Below are positions 1-10,640 of a stretch of 64,000 bases of DNA, one piece after another. Position 1 is the stretch's first letter. The number at the start of each line of letters is the position of its first letter. Under the pieces are notes generated by a model. The model saw only the letters and a program-made list of their open reading frames with translations. It searched no databases and was not told the origin of the DNA. Both the position numbers and the translations under genes were made by a program. This DNA comes from UBA6627 sp965248675 (GTDB taxonomy: Bacteria > Chloroflexota > Dehalococcoidia > UBA2979): positions 372,001 to 436,000 of the forward strand of contig CBDFJZ010000005.1 in the NCBI GenBank assembly GCA_965248675.1, written 5' to 3'.

Positions 1-166
1 CAGACATCGGGCGGCCGAGCAGCGGATCGAGGCCCTCGCCGATGTAGGTCATCACGAACTCACCGGGCCGGCAGGTGGCCAGCGCTTCGTGATGCTCCAG
101 CCAGAGGATGTGCGTATCGCCATAGAGACGCGCGCTCTCCGTGACGATCGCGGTGAAGCGCTCCAC
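1..166 (-). CDS. pyrK: Dihydroorotate dehydrogenase electron-transfer subunit PyrK, N-terminal part (cut by window edge)
   Basis: Only the first 55 or so residues are visible; the gene runs off the left edge. The N-terminus (VERFTAIVTES, then RPGEFVM and GEGLDPLLGRP) resembles the FAD-binding beta-barrel of PyrK, where an RPGQFV motif and a DPLLRRP motif sit at the same distance from the start. PyrK carries electrons from class 1B dihydroorotate dehydrogenase through FAD and a 2Fe-2S cluster to NAD. The GTG start at 166 has GGAG at 177-180 in front of it and lies 7 nt past the HAD gene's stop, so it reads as the next gene of the pyr operon. The cluster cysteines are outside the window, so another ferredoxin-reductase-type protein remains possible. 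Confidence 0.7.
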   Translation of the reverse strand, partial: MERFTAIVTESARLYGDTHILWLEHHEALATCRPGEFVMTYIGEGLDPLLGRPMS

Positions 167-173
167 GGGCCGG

Positions 174-859
174 CTACTCCGTGGCGGCCGGCGCCGGCGC
201 GGGCACGCCCTCGAGCAGGATGTCCCCGGCCGATTCGAGGTCGCTCACGACGTGCGTCGCACCCGAGGCGTCCAGCTCGTCGGCGGCCCGCGCGCCGAGG
301 ATGCCCACCCGGTAGCGCAGGCCCCCGTCGCGCCCGGCCTGCATGTCGAAGTCCGTATCGCCGACGATCGCCGCGCGCTCCGGCGGCACCCCGAGCCGTT
401 CGAGGGCGTGCAACGATCCGTCGGGCCACGGCTTCGGTCGCGCGGTGGTGTCGCGGCCGACGACGACCTCGAAGTAGCGTTCCCAGCCCTGGATCTCGAC
501 CATCAGCTTGCCGCCGTGCTCGTTCTTGTTCGTGACGATCGCTAATGGGATGCCGGCCGCCGTCAGACGGTCGAGCAGCGACTGAGCGCCGTCGAACGGA
601 CGGGTCGTCTCCATCATCTCGTCGTAGTAGAGCGCCAGGTAGCGCCGGTAGATCTCCCCGGCGACCTTGTCCGTGACGCCGGTGAGCTGTGTCGCGAGCG
701 TCTGCATCGGCGCGCCAATCAGCGGCATGATCGTCTCAGTCGTCACCTCGTGGCCGAATTCCCCGAGCGTTTGCGCCATCGCGCTCGCGATGCTCGGCAT
801 CGAGTCGACGAGCGTGCCATCGAGGTCGAACAGGACTCCGAGGGCGCTCGGTTGTTCGC

Positions 860-863
<4 letters not shown>
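174..863 (-). CDS. HAD-superfamily phosphatase, phosphoglycolate phosphatase-like
   Basis: A 229-residue HAD hydrolase with all four motifs: VLFDLDGTLVDS (nucleophile and acid aspartates, about residues 10-21), VTNKNE (motif II), RPKPWPDG (motif III lysine) and VGDTDFDMQAG (motif IV). The helical cap between motifs I and II is the Gph/PGP type. Its start overlaps the carB stop by 4 nt (ATGA at 860-863), so it is translationally coupled to carB. Its place between carB and pyrK suggests a nucleotide or metabolite clean-up role, for example dephosphorylating a pyrimidine pathway by-product, but the substrate cannot be read from sequence. Confidence 0.85.
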
Positions 864-4108
<3,245 letters not shown>

Positions 4109-4179
4109 CGATTTGGGAGGTGCCGAGCGCTCGGCGGCAGCGCCGCCGGCCCCAACGGTGGTCGGCGCGGCGGTGGTCG

Positions 4180-4932
4180 TCAGTTGTGGTACCCCTTGCG
4201 ATGGTCGGAGCCGAGCAGGGGGATCTCGGCGACGACGTCGATCGCGCCGTAGTGGTCGTGCGGCTGAATCGGCAGCCGCGCCAGCTTCATGTGCGGCGGT
4301 GAGAACTCACCGAGGTCGAGCTCGCGGTGGGCCTCAAGGAATTCGACCAGCCGCGCGCGGTCGCCTTTGCCGGTGGTAAACGCGATCGGGAGCTTCGGAA
4401 CGAACGCGTCGCCGTCGGCGGTGACAAGCGGATCGTCCTTCATCTTCTGCGAGACGAACGGCACGCCGAGGCGAATCTGTCGCCGCAGCTCTCGGTAATT
4501 CCCTCCGTCGTCCACACCAAGGTAGATCTGGCCGTCGTCCGTGGCCGACAGCCCGGCGATGCGCAGCGAGAACGGCTCAGCGCGACGGATGCGGGGAGCC
4601 GCATTGACATAAAAGGACTCGACCTGTGACCAGAGCACGTCGGTGGGGCGGAGAAAGCCGACGTCGACATAAGTGATGTGCACCCATTCGACGGGCGGCA
4701 CGACGACCTCGTCGAGTTCACCGAGCGCCTCGAGCAGCTCGCTCAGCGCGGCCAGCTCGTCACCGGACTCCTGGCCGATCGGCTGCAGGAACTGGATCGG
4801 AACCTTCCAGCTCGCGGAGTGCTCCTCCCACCAGGCCCAGTAGTCGGGAAGCGGCTCCGACGACGACACAAACGCGGACCAGTCACGCTCACGCTCGTCG
4901 AGATAGGTCGTCGTGAGCTCGGTCGTCGTCAT
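4180..4932 (-). CDS. 2H phosphoesterase superfamily protein (2'-5' RNA ligase/LigT-like)
   Basis: A 250-residue protein with two His-containing motifs in the right order for the 2H fold: WVHITYVDVG (HxT, about residue 95) and SPPHMKLARLPI near residue 220. The second departs from a strict HxT/S, so the assignment rests on layout as well as motif. 2H enzymes cleave or form 2',5' or cyclic phosphodiester bonds in RNA or nucleotides. The ATG at 4932 overlaps the upstream acetyltransferase stop (ATGA), and the stop at 4180 overlaps the possible CTG start of carB. This indicates translational coupling within the pyr operon. Its presence between carA and carB is unusual and unexplained. Confidence 0.7.
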   Translation of the reverse strand: MTTTELTTTYLDERERDWSAFVSSSEPLPDYWAWWEEHSASWKVPIQFLQPIGQESGDELAALSELLEALGELDEVVVPPVEWVHITYVDVGFLRPTDVLWSQVESFYVNAAPRIRRAEPFSLRIAGLSATDDGQIYLGVDDGGNYRELRRQIRLGVPFVSQKMKDDPLVTADGDAFVPKLPIAFTTGKGDRARLVEFLEAHRELDLGEFSPPHMKLARLPIQPHDHYGAIDVVAEIPLLGSDHRKGYHN

Positions 4933-5396
4933 GCGTCGCCCTCGTGATAGACGGGCAGCTCGAAGCGCGTTCCGGGGCTGCGCAGCGGCACCATCGCGCC
5001 GATCGACGAGAGGTAGGAGAGTGCAGGTTCGTTGTCCTCGGGCAGGCGGGCGCGAATCCGCTTGTAGCCCTTGTCGCGAGCGAACGCGAGCGCCTCGTTC
5101 GCGAGCTCGGTGCCGTAGCCCTGGCGTCGATTCCGCTCGCGCATCCAGGAGCCGAAGCTGCACTCCTCGGGCCGCGACGAGTCGAAGTCGATCGCCGCGA
5201 AGCCGAGCACGTGCCGGCCGTCGTCGACGACCAGCATCGTGCCCTGATCGCCCTGTCGCTCCATCCAGGCCGCGACCTCCTCCGAGGACCACTCGCGGTC
5301 GAAGCCGACCGGATTGTCTTCGAGGATGATCTCGCTGATGATCTCAGCGATCTGATCGGCGTCGTCGGGCGTCGCGCGTCGCACCCTCGCTGTCAC
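4929..5396 (-). CDS. GNAT-family N-acetyltransferase
   Basis: A 155-residue single-domain GNAT protein. The acetyl-CoA loop is RNRRQGYGTEL (R/Q-x-x-G-x-G type, about residues 90-100), preceded by the typical beta4 strand HVLGFAAIDF and followed by NEALAFARDKGYKRI. The GTG start at 5396 is chosen because a GAGGGGG run lies 6 nt upstream. The gene lies 27 nt after carA and overlaps the 2H phosphoesterase by 4 nt, so it is part of the pyr operon. The acceptor substrate is unknown; acylation of a small molecule or of an operon enzyme are both possible. Confidence 0.85.
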   Translation of the reverse strand: MTARVRRATPDDADQIAEIISEIILEDNPVGFDREWSSEEVAAWMERQGDQGTMLVVDDGRHVLGFAAIDFDSSRPEECSFGSWMRERNRRQGYGTELANEALAFARDKGYKRIRARLPEDNEPALSYLSSIGAMVPLRSPGTRFELPVYHEGDA

Positions 5397-5423
5397 CGCC
5401 GCACCCCCTCGGTCCTCGCGATG

Positions 5424-6548
5424 CTAGTCGTCGCGGCGGACTGCAGCCATGAACCGATCGAACTGGAACTCCGTATCGTTCGGTCCCGGCGACGCCTCGG
5501 CGTGGTACTGGATCGTGAACACCGGCTCCCTCGTGTGCTCGAGGCCCTCGACGGTGTCGTCGTTGAGGTGGACCTGGGACACGCGCACGTCACCCTCGAG
5601 CTGGTCGTCGATCGCGTAGCCGTGGTTCTGCGAGGTGATGAAGACGCGCCCCGTCTGCTCGTCGCGAACCGGGTGGTTCGCGCCGCGGTGGCCGAACTTC
5701 AGCTTGTGGACGCCGGCGCCGAACGCGCGGCCGACCACCTGGTGTCCGAGGCAGATCCCCATTACCGGCGTGCGCCCGATCAGCCCGCGCGAGGTGGTCA
5801 CGACGTCATCGAGGAGCCTCGGGTCGCCCGGTCCCGGCGACAGCAGCACGCCGGCCGGGTTGAGCGACAGGATGTCCTCGGCGCTCGAGGTGTGCGGGAC
5901 GGCGGTAACCTCGCAGCCGCGCGCGCGGAGGATGCGCATGATATTGCGCTTCACACCGAGGTCGAGGACCACGATGTGCGGGCGCTCGCCGTTGCGGCTG
6001 GCCGCCTCGCCGTCGAACTCGTAGGCGGACGGCGTGGAGACCTCGCCGACGTAGTCTTTGCCCTCGTAATCGGGCTCGCTGCGCAGCCGTGTCAGCGCTT
6101 GGTCGTTCGTCTCGTCGTGGGTGATCGTGCCCATCACCACGCCGTGCGACCGCAGGTGGCGCGTCAGCGCACGCGTGTCGATCTCCGCGATCGCCGGAAT
6201 GTCGTGCTGCTTGAGGTACGCATCGAGGGTCGCGGTGCTCCGCCAGTGCGAAGGCAGATCGGTCAGCTCGCGGACGACGAAGCCGCGCACCTGGAGCCCG
6301 GCACTCTCGTCGGCGCTGACGTTCGTGCCGTAGTTGCCCTGCAGCGGGTACGTCATCGTCAGAATCTGCCCGCGGAACGAGGGGTCCGTCAGCGCCTCCT
6401 GATAGCCCGTCATCGAGGTGGTGAACACGACCTCGCCGGTCGCGCGCCCAGGCGCGCCGATCGCGGCGCCCTCGAAGCTGCGCCCGTCCGCCAGCACGAG
6501 GCGTGCCGGCGGACGGGCGTCGAGCAGCGAGGGCGTGTCGTCGGTCAC
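5424..6548 (-). CDS. carA: Carbamoyl-phosphate synthase small (glutaminase) subunit
   Basis: A 374-residue CarA that hydrolyses glutamine and channels ammonia to CarB. The N-terminal CPSase domain has FTTSMTGYQE and the DTRALTRHLR motif. The C-terminal class I glutamine amidotransferase domain has the nucleophile in MGICLGHQ (about residue 260) and the His-Glu pair in QYHAEASPGP (about 345-355). The start is GTG with GAGG 4 nt upstream. It follows pyrC by 53 nt and precedes the GNAT gene by 27 nt, so all are read as one transcript from the pyrR leader. Confidence 0.97.
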   Translation of the reverse strand: MTDDTPSLLDARPPARLVLADGRSFEGAAIGAPGRATGEVVFTTSMTGYQEALTDPSFRGQILTMTYPLQGNYGTNVSADESAGLQVRGFVVRELTDLPSHWRSTATLDAYLKQHDIPAIAEIDTRALTRHLRSHGVVMGTITHDETNDQALTRLRSEPDYEGKDYVGEVSTPSAYEFDGEAASRNGERPHIVVLDLGVKRNIMRILRARGCEVTAVPHTSSAEDILSLNPAGVLLSPGPGDPRLLDDVVTTSRGLIGRTPVMGICLGHQVVGRAFGAGVHKLKFGHRGANHPVRDEQTGRVFITSQNHGYAIDDQLEGDVRVSQVHLNDDTVEGLEHTREPVFTIQYHAEASPGPNDTEFQFDRFMAAVRRDD

Positions 6549-6601
6549 TGATCCTCGCTCACCGCTACTCCTCGACGTTCGCTGTGCTCACGGGGCCTCG
6601 G

Positions 6602-7945
6602 TCATAGCGCTGGCACCGCGGCGGTTTCGTGCACCACGCGACCGTCGACGACGGTCGCGACGACGCGCCCCCGCAGCCGTTCGCCGGCGAGTGGCGTGTT
6701 GCGCCCGAGCGAGGCGAAGCGCTCCGGTTCAACCGTCCACTCCGACGCCGGGTCGAGCACGACGACATCGCCGACCGCGCCCGGCGCGAGCGTTCCGAGG
6801 CCCTCGAAGCCGGGCCGGCGATCGAGGTTCCAGGCTCGCACGGGACCAGTCGTCAGGCGGGCGATCAACGTGCCAAGGTCGAGCTGCTGCTCCTCGACGA
6901 GTCGCATCGCCAGCCCGAACGCCGTCTCGAGGCCACTGATTCCAGGAGTCGCGAGGTCGAACTCGATGTCCTTCTCCATCGCGCTCACCGGGCTGTGATC
7001 CGTCGCGATCGCGTCGACGACACCATCGCGCAGCGCGATCGCGAGCGCCTCGAGGTCGGCTTCCTCGCGCAGTGGCGGGAACACCTTGGCGCTCGAGTCG
7101 TACTGGATGCGGTCGTAGGACTCGCGGAAGGCGACGCGCTCATGCGTGAGCGTGAGGTGGTGCGGGGTGACCGAGGCGGTGATGTGCGCGCCGCGTTCAC
7201 GCGCCGCACGGATCAGTGCCACCGAGCCCGCGGTCGACACGTCGCAGACGTGGAGGTGCGCGCCGGTCAGCTCCGCGAGCGCGATGTCGCGCGCGACCAT
7301 CGTCGCTTCGCCGCTCGCGGGACGCCCTCGAAGCCCGAGCCGGGTGGCGACCCAGCCCTCGTGCATCTGTCCGCCCGCGACGAGAGCGGGGTCCTCGGGG
7401 TGTTGCGCGACGGGGAGGCCGAACCGGGTTGAGTACTGGAGCGCGTGGCGCATCAAGTTCGGATTGGCCACTGCCTGACCGTCGTCAGTGAGGGCGACGA
7501 CGCCAGCGCCGGCCAGCTCGCCGGCCGGCGCCAGCAGCTCGCCCGCGCGGTTCGCGCTGATGCAGCCGAGCGGCAGCACCCGCACCGAGGCCGACGCCTC
7601 GGCCTCGCGGAGCACGGATTCGACAGTAGCTCGACTGTCGATCGGCGGCTCGGTGCCGGGCATCGCGCAGACGGTGGTGAAGCCGCCGCGGGCGGCGGCG
7701 GCGGTGCCGCTGGCGATCGTCTCCTGGTGTTCGGCGCCGGGCTCGCGCAGGTGCGTCTGGAGATCGACGAAGCCGGGCGCGACGACGAGGCCGGAGGCGT
7801 CGATCCGATCGGCCTCGATCACCATGTCGCCCTCGTTCGGGCCGACGCGCGCGATCCGCCCGTCGACGATCACGACGTCGGCGATACCGTCCTGGCCGAG
7901 CGCGGGATCGATGACGCGGCCGTTGTGGATCGCGAGGGTGCTCAC
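6602..7945 (-). CDS. pyrC: Dihydroorotase-family protein, probably the catalytically impaired PyrC' type
   Basis: A 447-residue class I dihydroorotase homologue directly behind pyrB, with which it shares a GTGA overlap (7942-7945). The fold is clear, but several active-site positions differ from active enzymes. The HxH metal motif reads DLQTHLREPG (first His is Gln), MPNTxP reads MPGTEPP, the metal His of CHVST is Asp in HVCDVST, and DHAPH reads DHSPVS. The carboxylate in LTDDG, the His in AQHPED and the Asp in ATDHSP remain. Pseudomonads have an inactive PyrC' needed to assemble the ATCase, and this gene has the same position and the same kind of losses. An active dihydroorotase is not seen elsewhere in the window. 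Confidence 0.85.
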   Translation of the reverse strand: MSTLAIHNGRVIDPALGQDGIADVVIVDGRIARVGPNEGDMVIEADRIDASGLVVAPGFVDLQTHLREPGAEHQETIASGTAAAARGGFTTVCAMPGTEPPIDSRATVESVLREAEASASVRVLPLGCISANRAGELLAPAGELAGAGVVALTDDGQAVANPNLMRHALQYSTRFGLPVAQHPEDPALVAGGQMHEGWVATRLGLRGRPASGEATMVARDIALAELTGAHLHVCDVSTAGSVALIRAARERGAHITASVTPHHLTLTHERVAFRESYDRIQYDSSAKVFPPLREEADLEALAIALRDGVVDAIATDHSPVSAMEKDIEFDLATPGISGLETAFGLAMRLVEEQQLDLGTLIARLTTGPVRAWNLDRRPGFEGLGTLAPGAVGDVVVLDPASEWTVEPERFASLGRNTPLAGERLRGRVVATVVDGRVVHETAAVPAL

Positions 7946-9012
7946 GATCCCGCGTCCGCCTCGGTGCCGCCCGCTTCGACGCGACCGGACAGCAGATAGA
8001 GCAGCGCCATCCGCACGGCGACGCCGTTGGTCACCTGGTCCTCGATGATCGAGTGCGATCCGGCGGCGACGTCGCCGGCGATCTCGATCCCCTCGTTCTT
8101 CGGGCCGGGGTGCATCAGCAGGTGATCCGGCTTCGCCCGCGCGAGGCGCTCGGCGGTGACCTGGTAGTGCGCGGCGTACTCGTGCAGCGAGGGCAGCAGC
8201 CCGCCCTCCTGGCGTTCGCTCTGGAGGCGGAGCGCCATCACCACGTCCGCGTCCTCGATCGCGACGTCGATCTCGGTCTCGATGCTGACCGGCGGCAGCG
8301 CGGACTCGGCGTGCGCGGGGCGATCGCTGGTTTGGAGCCCGAGCGGCAGCAGCGTCGGCGGTCCGCAGACGACGACCTTCGCGCCCATCGCAGCCAGGCC
8401 CCACAGGTCGGAGCGCGCCACACGGGAGTGCGCGATGTCGCCGACCATCACCACCTTCTTGCCGGCCAGATCCCCGACCGCGCGGCGCATCGTGTACAGG
8501 TCCAGCAGCGCCTGCGTCGGGTGGGCGTGAGCGCCGTCGCCCGCGTTGATGATCGAGGCGTCTGTGTGCTGTGCGGCCAGATACGGCGCGCCGGCCATCT
8601 CGTGCCGCATCACCACGGCGTCGGCGCGCATCGCCCGCAGCGTCCGCACCGTATCGATCAGCGATTCGCCCTTGGCCACCGACGACGTGCTCGAGCTGAC
8701 GCTGATCACGTCGGCGCCGAGCACCTTGCCGGCCAGTTCGAACGACACACGCGTCCGAGTCGAGGGCTCGTAGAACAGGTTGACGACGGTGTAGCCGCGC
8801 AGCGCCGGCACGCGTGGGATGCGCCGGTCGAGGATCTCCCGCATCCGGTCCGCGAGCGTGAGCACCGCCTCGATGTCGCCACGCGTGAAGCTGTCGAGGT
8901 CGAGCAGGTGGTGGTGCTGCCAGCCGCCCTCGGGAAGCGCTGGCGCCTCGAGCGTGGCATCCGCTTGCTCGGCACTCGCCGCTTCGACCTCGGGCGTGGT
9001 TTCGGTGGTCAT
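7942..9012 (-). CDS. pyrB: Aspartate carbamoyltransferase catalytic subunit
   Basis: A 356-residue ATCase that joins carbamoyl phosphate and aspartate to give carbamoyl aspartate. The carbamoyl-phosphate loop FYEPSTRTRVSFE, HPTQALLDLYT and MHPGPKNEGIEI are all intact, so it should be active. It is longer than the roughly 305-residue unregulated type: an N-terminal extension of about 40 residues, rich in Glu, Ala and Thr, recalls the extended class A ATCases that bind a dihydroorotase partner. The ATG at 9012 overlaps the pyrR stop (ATGA) and its own stop overlaps the pyrC start, so the three are coupled. Confidence 0.97.
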   Translation of the reverse strand: MTTETTPEVEAASAEQADATLEAPALPEGGWQHHHLLDLDSFTRGDIEAVLTLADRMREILDRRIPRVPALRGYTVVNLFYEPSTRTRVSFELAGKVLGADVISVSSSTSSVAKGESLIDTVRTLRAMRADAVVMRHEMAGAPYLAAQHTDASIINAGDGAHAHPTQALLDLYTMRRAVGDLAGKKVVMVGDIAHSRVARSDLWGLAAMGAKVVVCGPPTLLPLGLQTSDRPAHAESALPPVSIETEIDVAIEDADVVMALRLQSERQEGGLLPSLHEYAAHYQVTAERLARAKPDHLLMHPGPKNEGIEIAGDVAAGSHSIIEDQVTNGVAVRMALLYLLSGRVEAGGTEADAGS

Positions 9013-9584
9013 GGGTGGTTCCCTCCCGGCACGACGATCACGGCGTCGCGGCCGTCGTCCTCCGCCAGCAGCACGCGGACGTCGTCCTCGCGTGCCGTGG
9101 GGATGTTCTTGCCGACGACGTCGGCCCGGATGGGGAGTTCGCGGTGCCCGCGGTCGATCAGCACCGCGAGCCGGATATTGCGCGGCCGGCCGTAGTCGTT
9201 GAGGGCGTCCAGCGCCGCCCGCACCGTTCGCCCGGTGTACAGCACGTCGTCGACCAGGACGACCGTCTGACCCTCGATCTCGGGCAGCTCGGTCGGCTCC
9301 GGCGTGCCCCGCAGGCCCTGTCGCTCGAAGTCATCGCGGTGCATCGTCACGTCGAGCGAGCCGGTCGGTGGCGGCGCCTCGAAATTCTCGATCGCCGCGG
9401 CGATGCGTCGGGCCAGCGTGACGCCTCGGCGCTGGATGCCGACGAGCACCAGCCGCTCGACGCCCGCGTTCGCCTCGACGATCTCGTGCGCGAGGCGGGT
9501 CAGGGTGCGGCGGATGCCGGCCTCGTCGAGCAGCGGGCCGGGGCCGGGCGCGGTCGTTGTGCCGGCCGATTCGGGGTTAGACAT
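9009..9584 (-). CDS. pyrR: PyrR bifunctional regulator / uracil phosphoribosyltransferase
   Basis: A 191-residue PyrR with the PRPP-binding signature VVLVDDVLYTGRTVRAA near residue 110 and the family sequence LVGIQRRGVTLARRI upstream. PyrR binds a hairpin in the leader of pyr mRNA when UMP is high and also has uracil phosphoribosyltransferase activity. The ATG at 9584 is chosen because GGAGGG (9591-9596) lies 6 nt upstream; an earlier in-frame start would leave that site inside the gene. First gene of the operon, overlapping pyrB by 4 nt. The last 20 residues (DGRDAVIVVPGGN) close the fold. Confidence 0.95.
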   Translation of the reverse strand: MSNPESAGTTTAPGPGPLLDEAGIRRTLTRLAHEIVEANAGVERLVLVGIQRRGVTLARRIAAAIENFEAPPPTGSLDVTMHRDDFERQGLRGTPEPTELPEIEGQTVVLVDDVLYTGRTVRAALDALNDYGRPRNIRLAVLIDRGHRELPIRADVVGKNIPTAREDDVRVLLAEDDGRDAVIVVPGGNHP

Positions 9585-9586
9585 AG

Positions 9587-9612
9587 AAAACCCTCCGCCG
9601 GAATGGGGAGGG
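9587..9612 (-). promoter_or_regulatory. Hairpin sequestering the pyrR ribosome binding site
   Basis: On the minus strand CCCTCC (9612-9607) can pair with GGAGGG (9596-9591) across a 10-nt loop. The 3' arm is the Shine-Dalgarno sequence of pyrR itself, followed by TTTTCT and the ATG. The hairpin can therefore hide the ribosome binding site, or, with the short T run, act as a weak terminator. Direct pairing is seen in sequence; the regulatory effect is inferred from PyrR systems in high-GC Gram-positives. Confidence 0.6.
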
Positions 9613-9670
9613 ATCAACGATCTGACGCCTGACGCGCACAGCCGAATGGTGTCTGTTCGGGCTCATCTCG

Positions 9671-9700
9671 CGTCCTTTCCGGCCTCTCGGGACCGGGTTA
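9671..9700 (-). ncRNA. PyrR-binding RNA element in the pyr leader
   Basis: The minus strand carries CCGG(9696-9693)-loop-CCGG(9682-9679) with loop TCCCGAGAGG, followed by AAAGGA. The loop matches the PyrR recognition pattern UCC-n-GnGAGG known from Bacillus and from actinobacterial pyr leaders. It lies about 90 nt upstream of pyrR, in the expected position for control of the whole operon. Confidence 0.8.
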
Positions 9701-9727
9701 AAGGCGCTCGGTTCTCAACCGTATGGG

Positions 9728-9757
9728 AGGGTACCAGCGCGCGTCACTCTGAGGCAA
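9728..9757 (-). promoter_or_regulatory. Candidate promoter of the pyr operon
   Basis: Minus-strand TTGCCT (9757-9752) and TACCCT (9733-9728) are separated by 18 nt and lie just upstream of the PyrR element. The match is partial, so this is a proposal based on position. Confidence 0.35.
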
Positions 9758-9821
9758 AGAGCGATCACCCTGTTGAGCCGGTCGTGTCGAAACAGCGGTT
9801 GCTCCGAGCCTCGCTCGACCG

Positions 9822-10640
9822 CTAGCCGGCTCGCCGGGCCTGCTCCGCGCTCAGCCACTCGACGATCCGGCCTGCCGCACCCTCGCGTGCTTCGCTGCGG
9901 TGTACCGGCGCCAGGTCGTCCGCGAGGTCGGTCGCGGTGCCCGCTTCGAACGGGAATTCACCGAGGCGTTCGAGGCCTGCGAGCGCCCAGTCGTCGTTCG
10001 CTGGCGTCGCGAGCTTGATGCGTTCGCCGCAGTGCGGGCATTCGAGGTACGCCATATTCTCGATCAGCCCGAGGACAGGGACGCTGTGCTCCTTGAACAG
10101 GTCGAGCGAGCGGCCGCCGTCGAGCCAGGACAGATCCTGGGGCGTCGTGACGATCACGGCGGCGTCGATAAGGCCCGAGGCGATGAGCGTCTGCGGCGGC
10201 TCGCCGGTACCCGGCGGGAGGTCGACGAGCAGCAGATCGAGGTCGCCCCAGGCGACGTCGACGAAGGTCTGGCGGACGATCTCGCCGGCGACGCGCGGGT
10301 CGGGGAGGACCGCATCCGCGTCGCCAACCAGGAAGCCGATCGACATCACGGCCAGACCGAGGCGTTCGAGCGGTTTGATGTACGGCTCGCGCTCGCGGCG
10401 CCCGATCGCGAGCATGCCGCTGACCGTGCTCTTGCGGCGTACGCCGAGCAGGTAGGGGACGTCCGGTCCGTAGAGATCGCCGTCGAAGACGCCGACGCGA
10501 TTCCCCAGTGCCGTGAGCCCGAGCGCCAGGTTCAGCGTCACCGTCGTTTTTCCGACGCCGCCTTTGCCACTCGCCACGGCGAGGACCGGCGGAAAGACGG
10601 CGCCGTGTTCGGCTGACTCAGGCGGGTGAGACGAGGTCAA
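9822..10640 (-). CDS. Mrp/NBP35-family P-loop ATPase (Fe-S cluster carrier)
   Basis: A 272-residue Mrp/ApbC-type ATPase. The deviant Walker A motif SGKGGVGKTTVTLNLA is at about residues 26-41, VFDGDLYGPDVPYLLG follows, LLLVDLPPGTGE is the Walker B region, and the C-terminal LECPHCGERI supplies the CxxC that binds a bridging Fe-S cluster in the dimer. The N-terminal DUF59 domain of longer Mrp proteins is absent. The start is a TTG at 10640 overlapping the PAC2 stop (TTGA); no other in-frame start lies before the P-loop. Function is inferred as Fe-S cluster delivery in the cytoplasm. Confidence 0.9.
   Translation of the reverse strand: MTSSHPPESAEHGAVFPPVLAVASGKGGVGKTTVTLNLALGLTALGNRVGVFDGDLYGPDVPYLLGVRRKSTVSGMLAIGRREREPYIKPLERLGLAVMSIGFLVGDADAVLPDPRVAGEIVRQTFVDVAWGDLDLLLVDLPPGTGEPPQTLIASGLIDAAVIVTTPQDLSWLDGGRSLDLFKEHSVPVLGLIENMAYLECPHCGERIKLATPANDDWALAGLERLGEFPFEAGTATDLADDLAPVHRSEAREGAAGRIVEWLSAEQARRAG

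Noticed and set aside
4944..6551. 535-codon plus-strand open frame opposite carA and the GNAT gene
   Set aside because: Antisense shadow of clear enzyme genes, with no ribosome site or recognisable domain.
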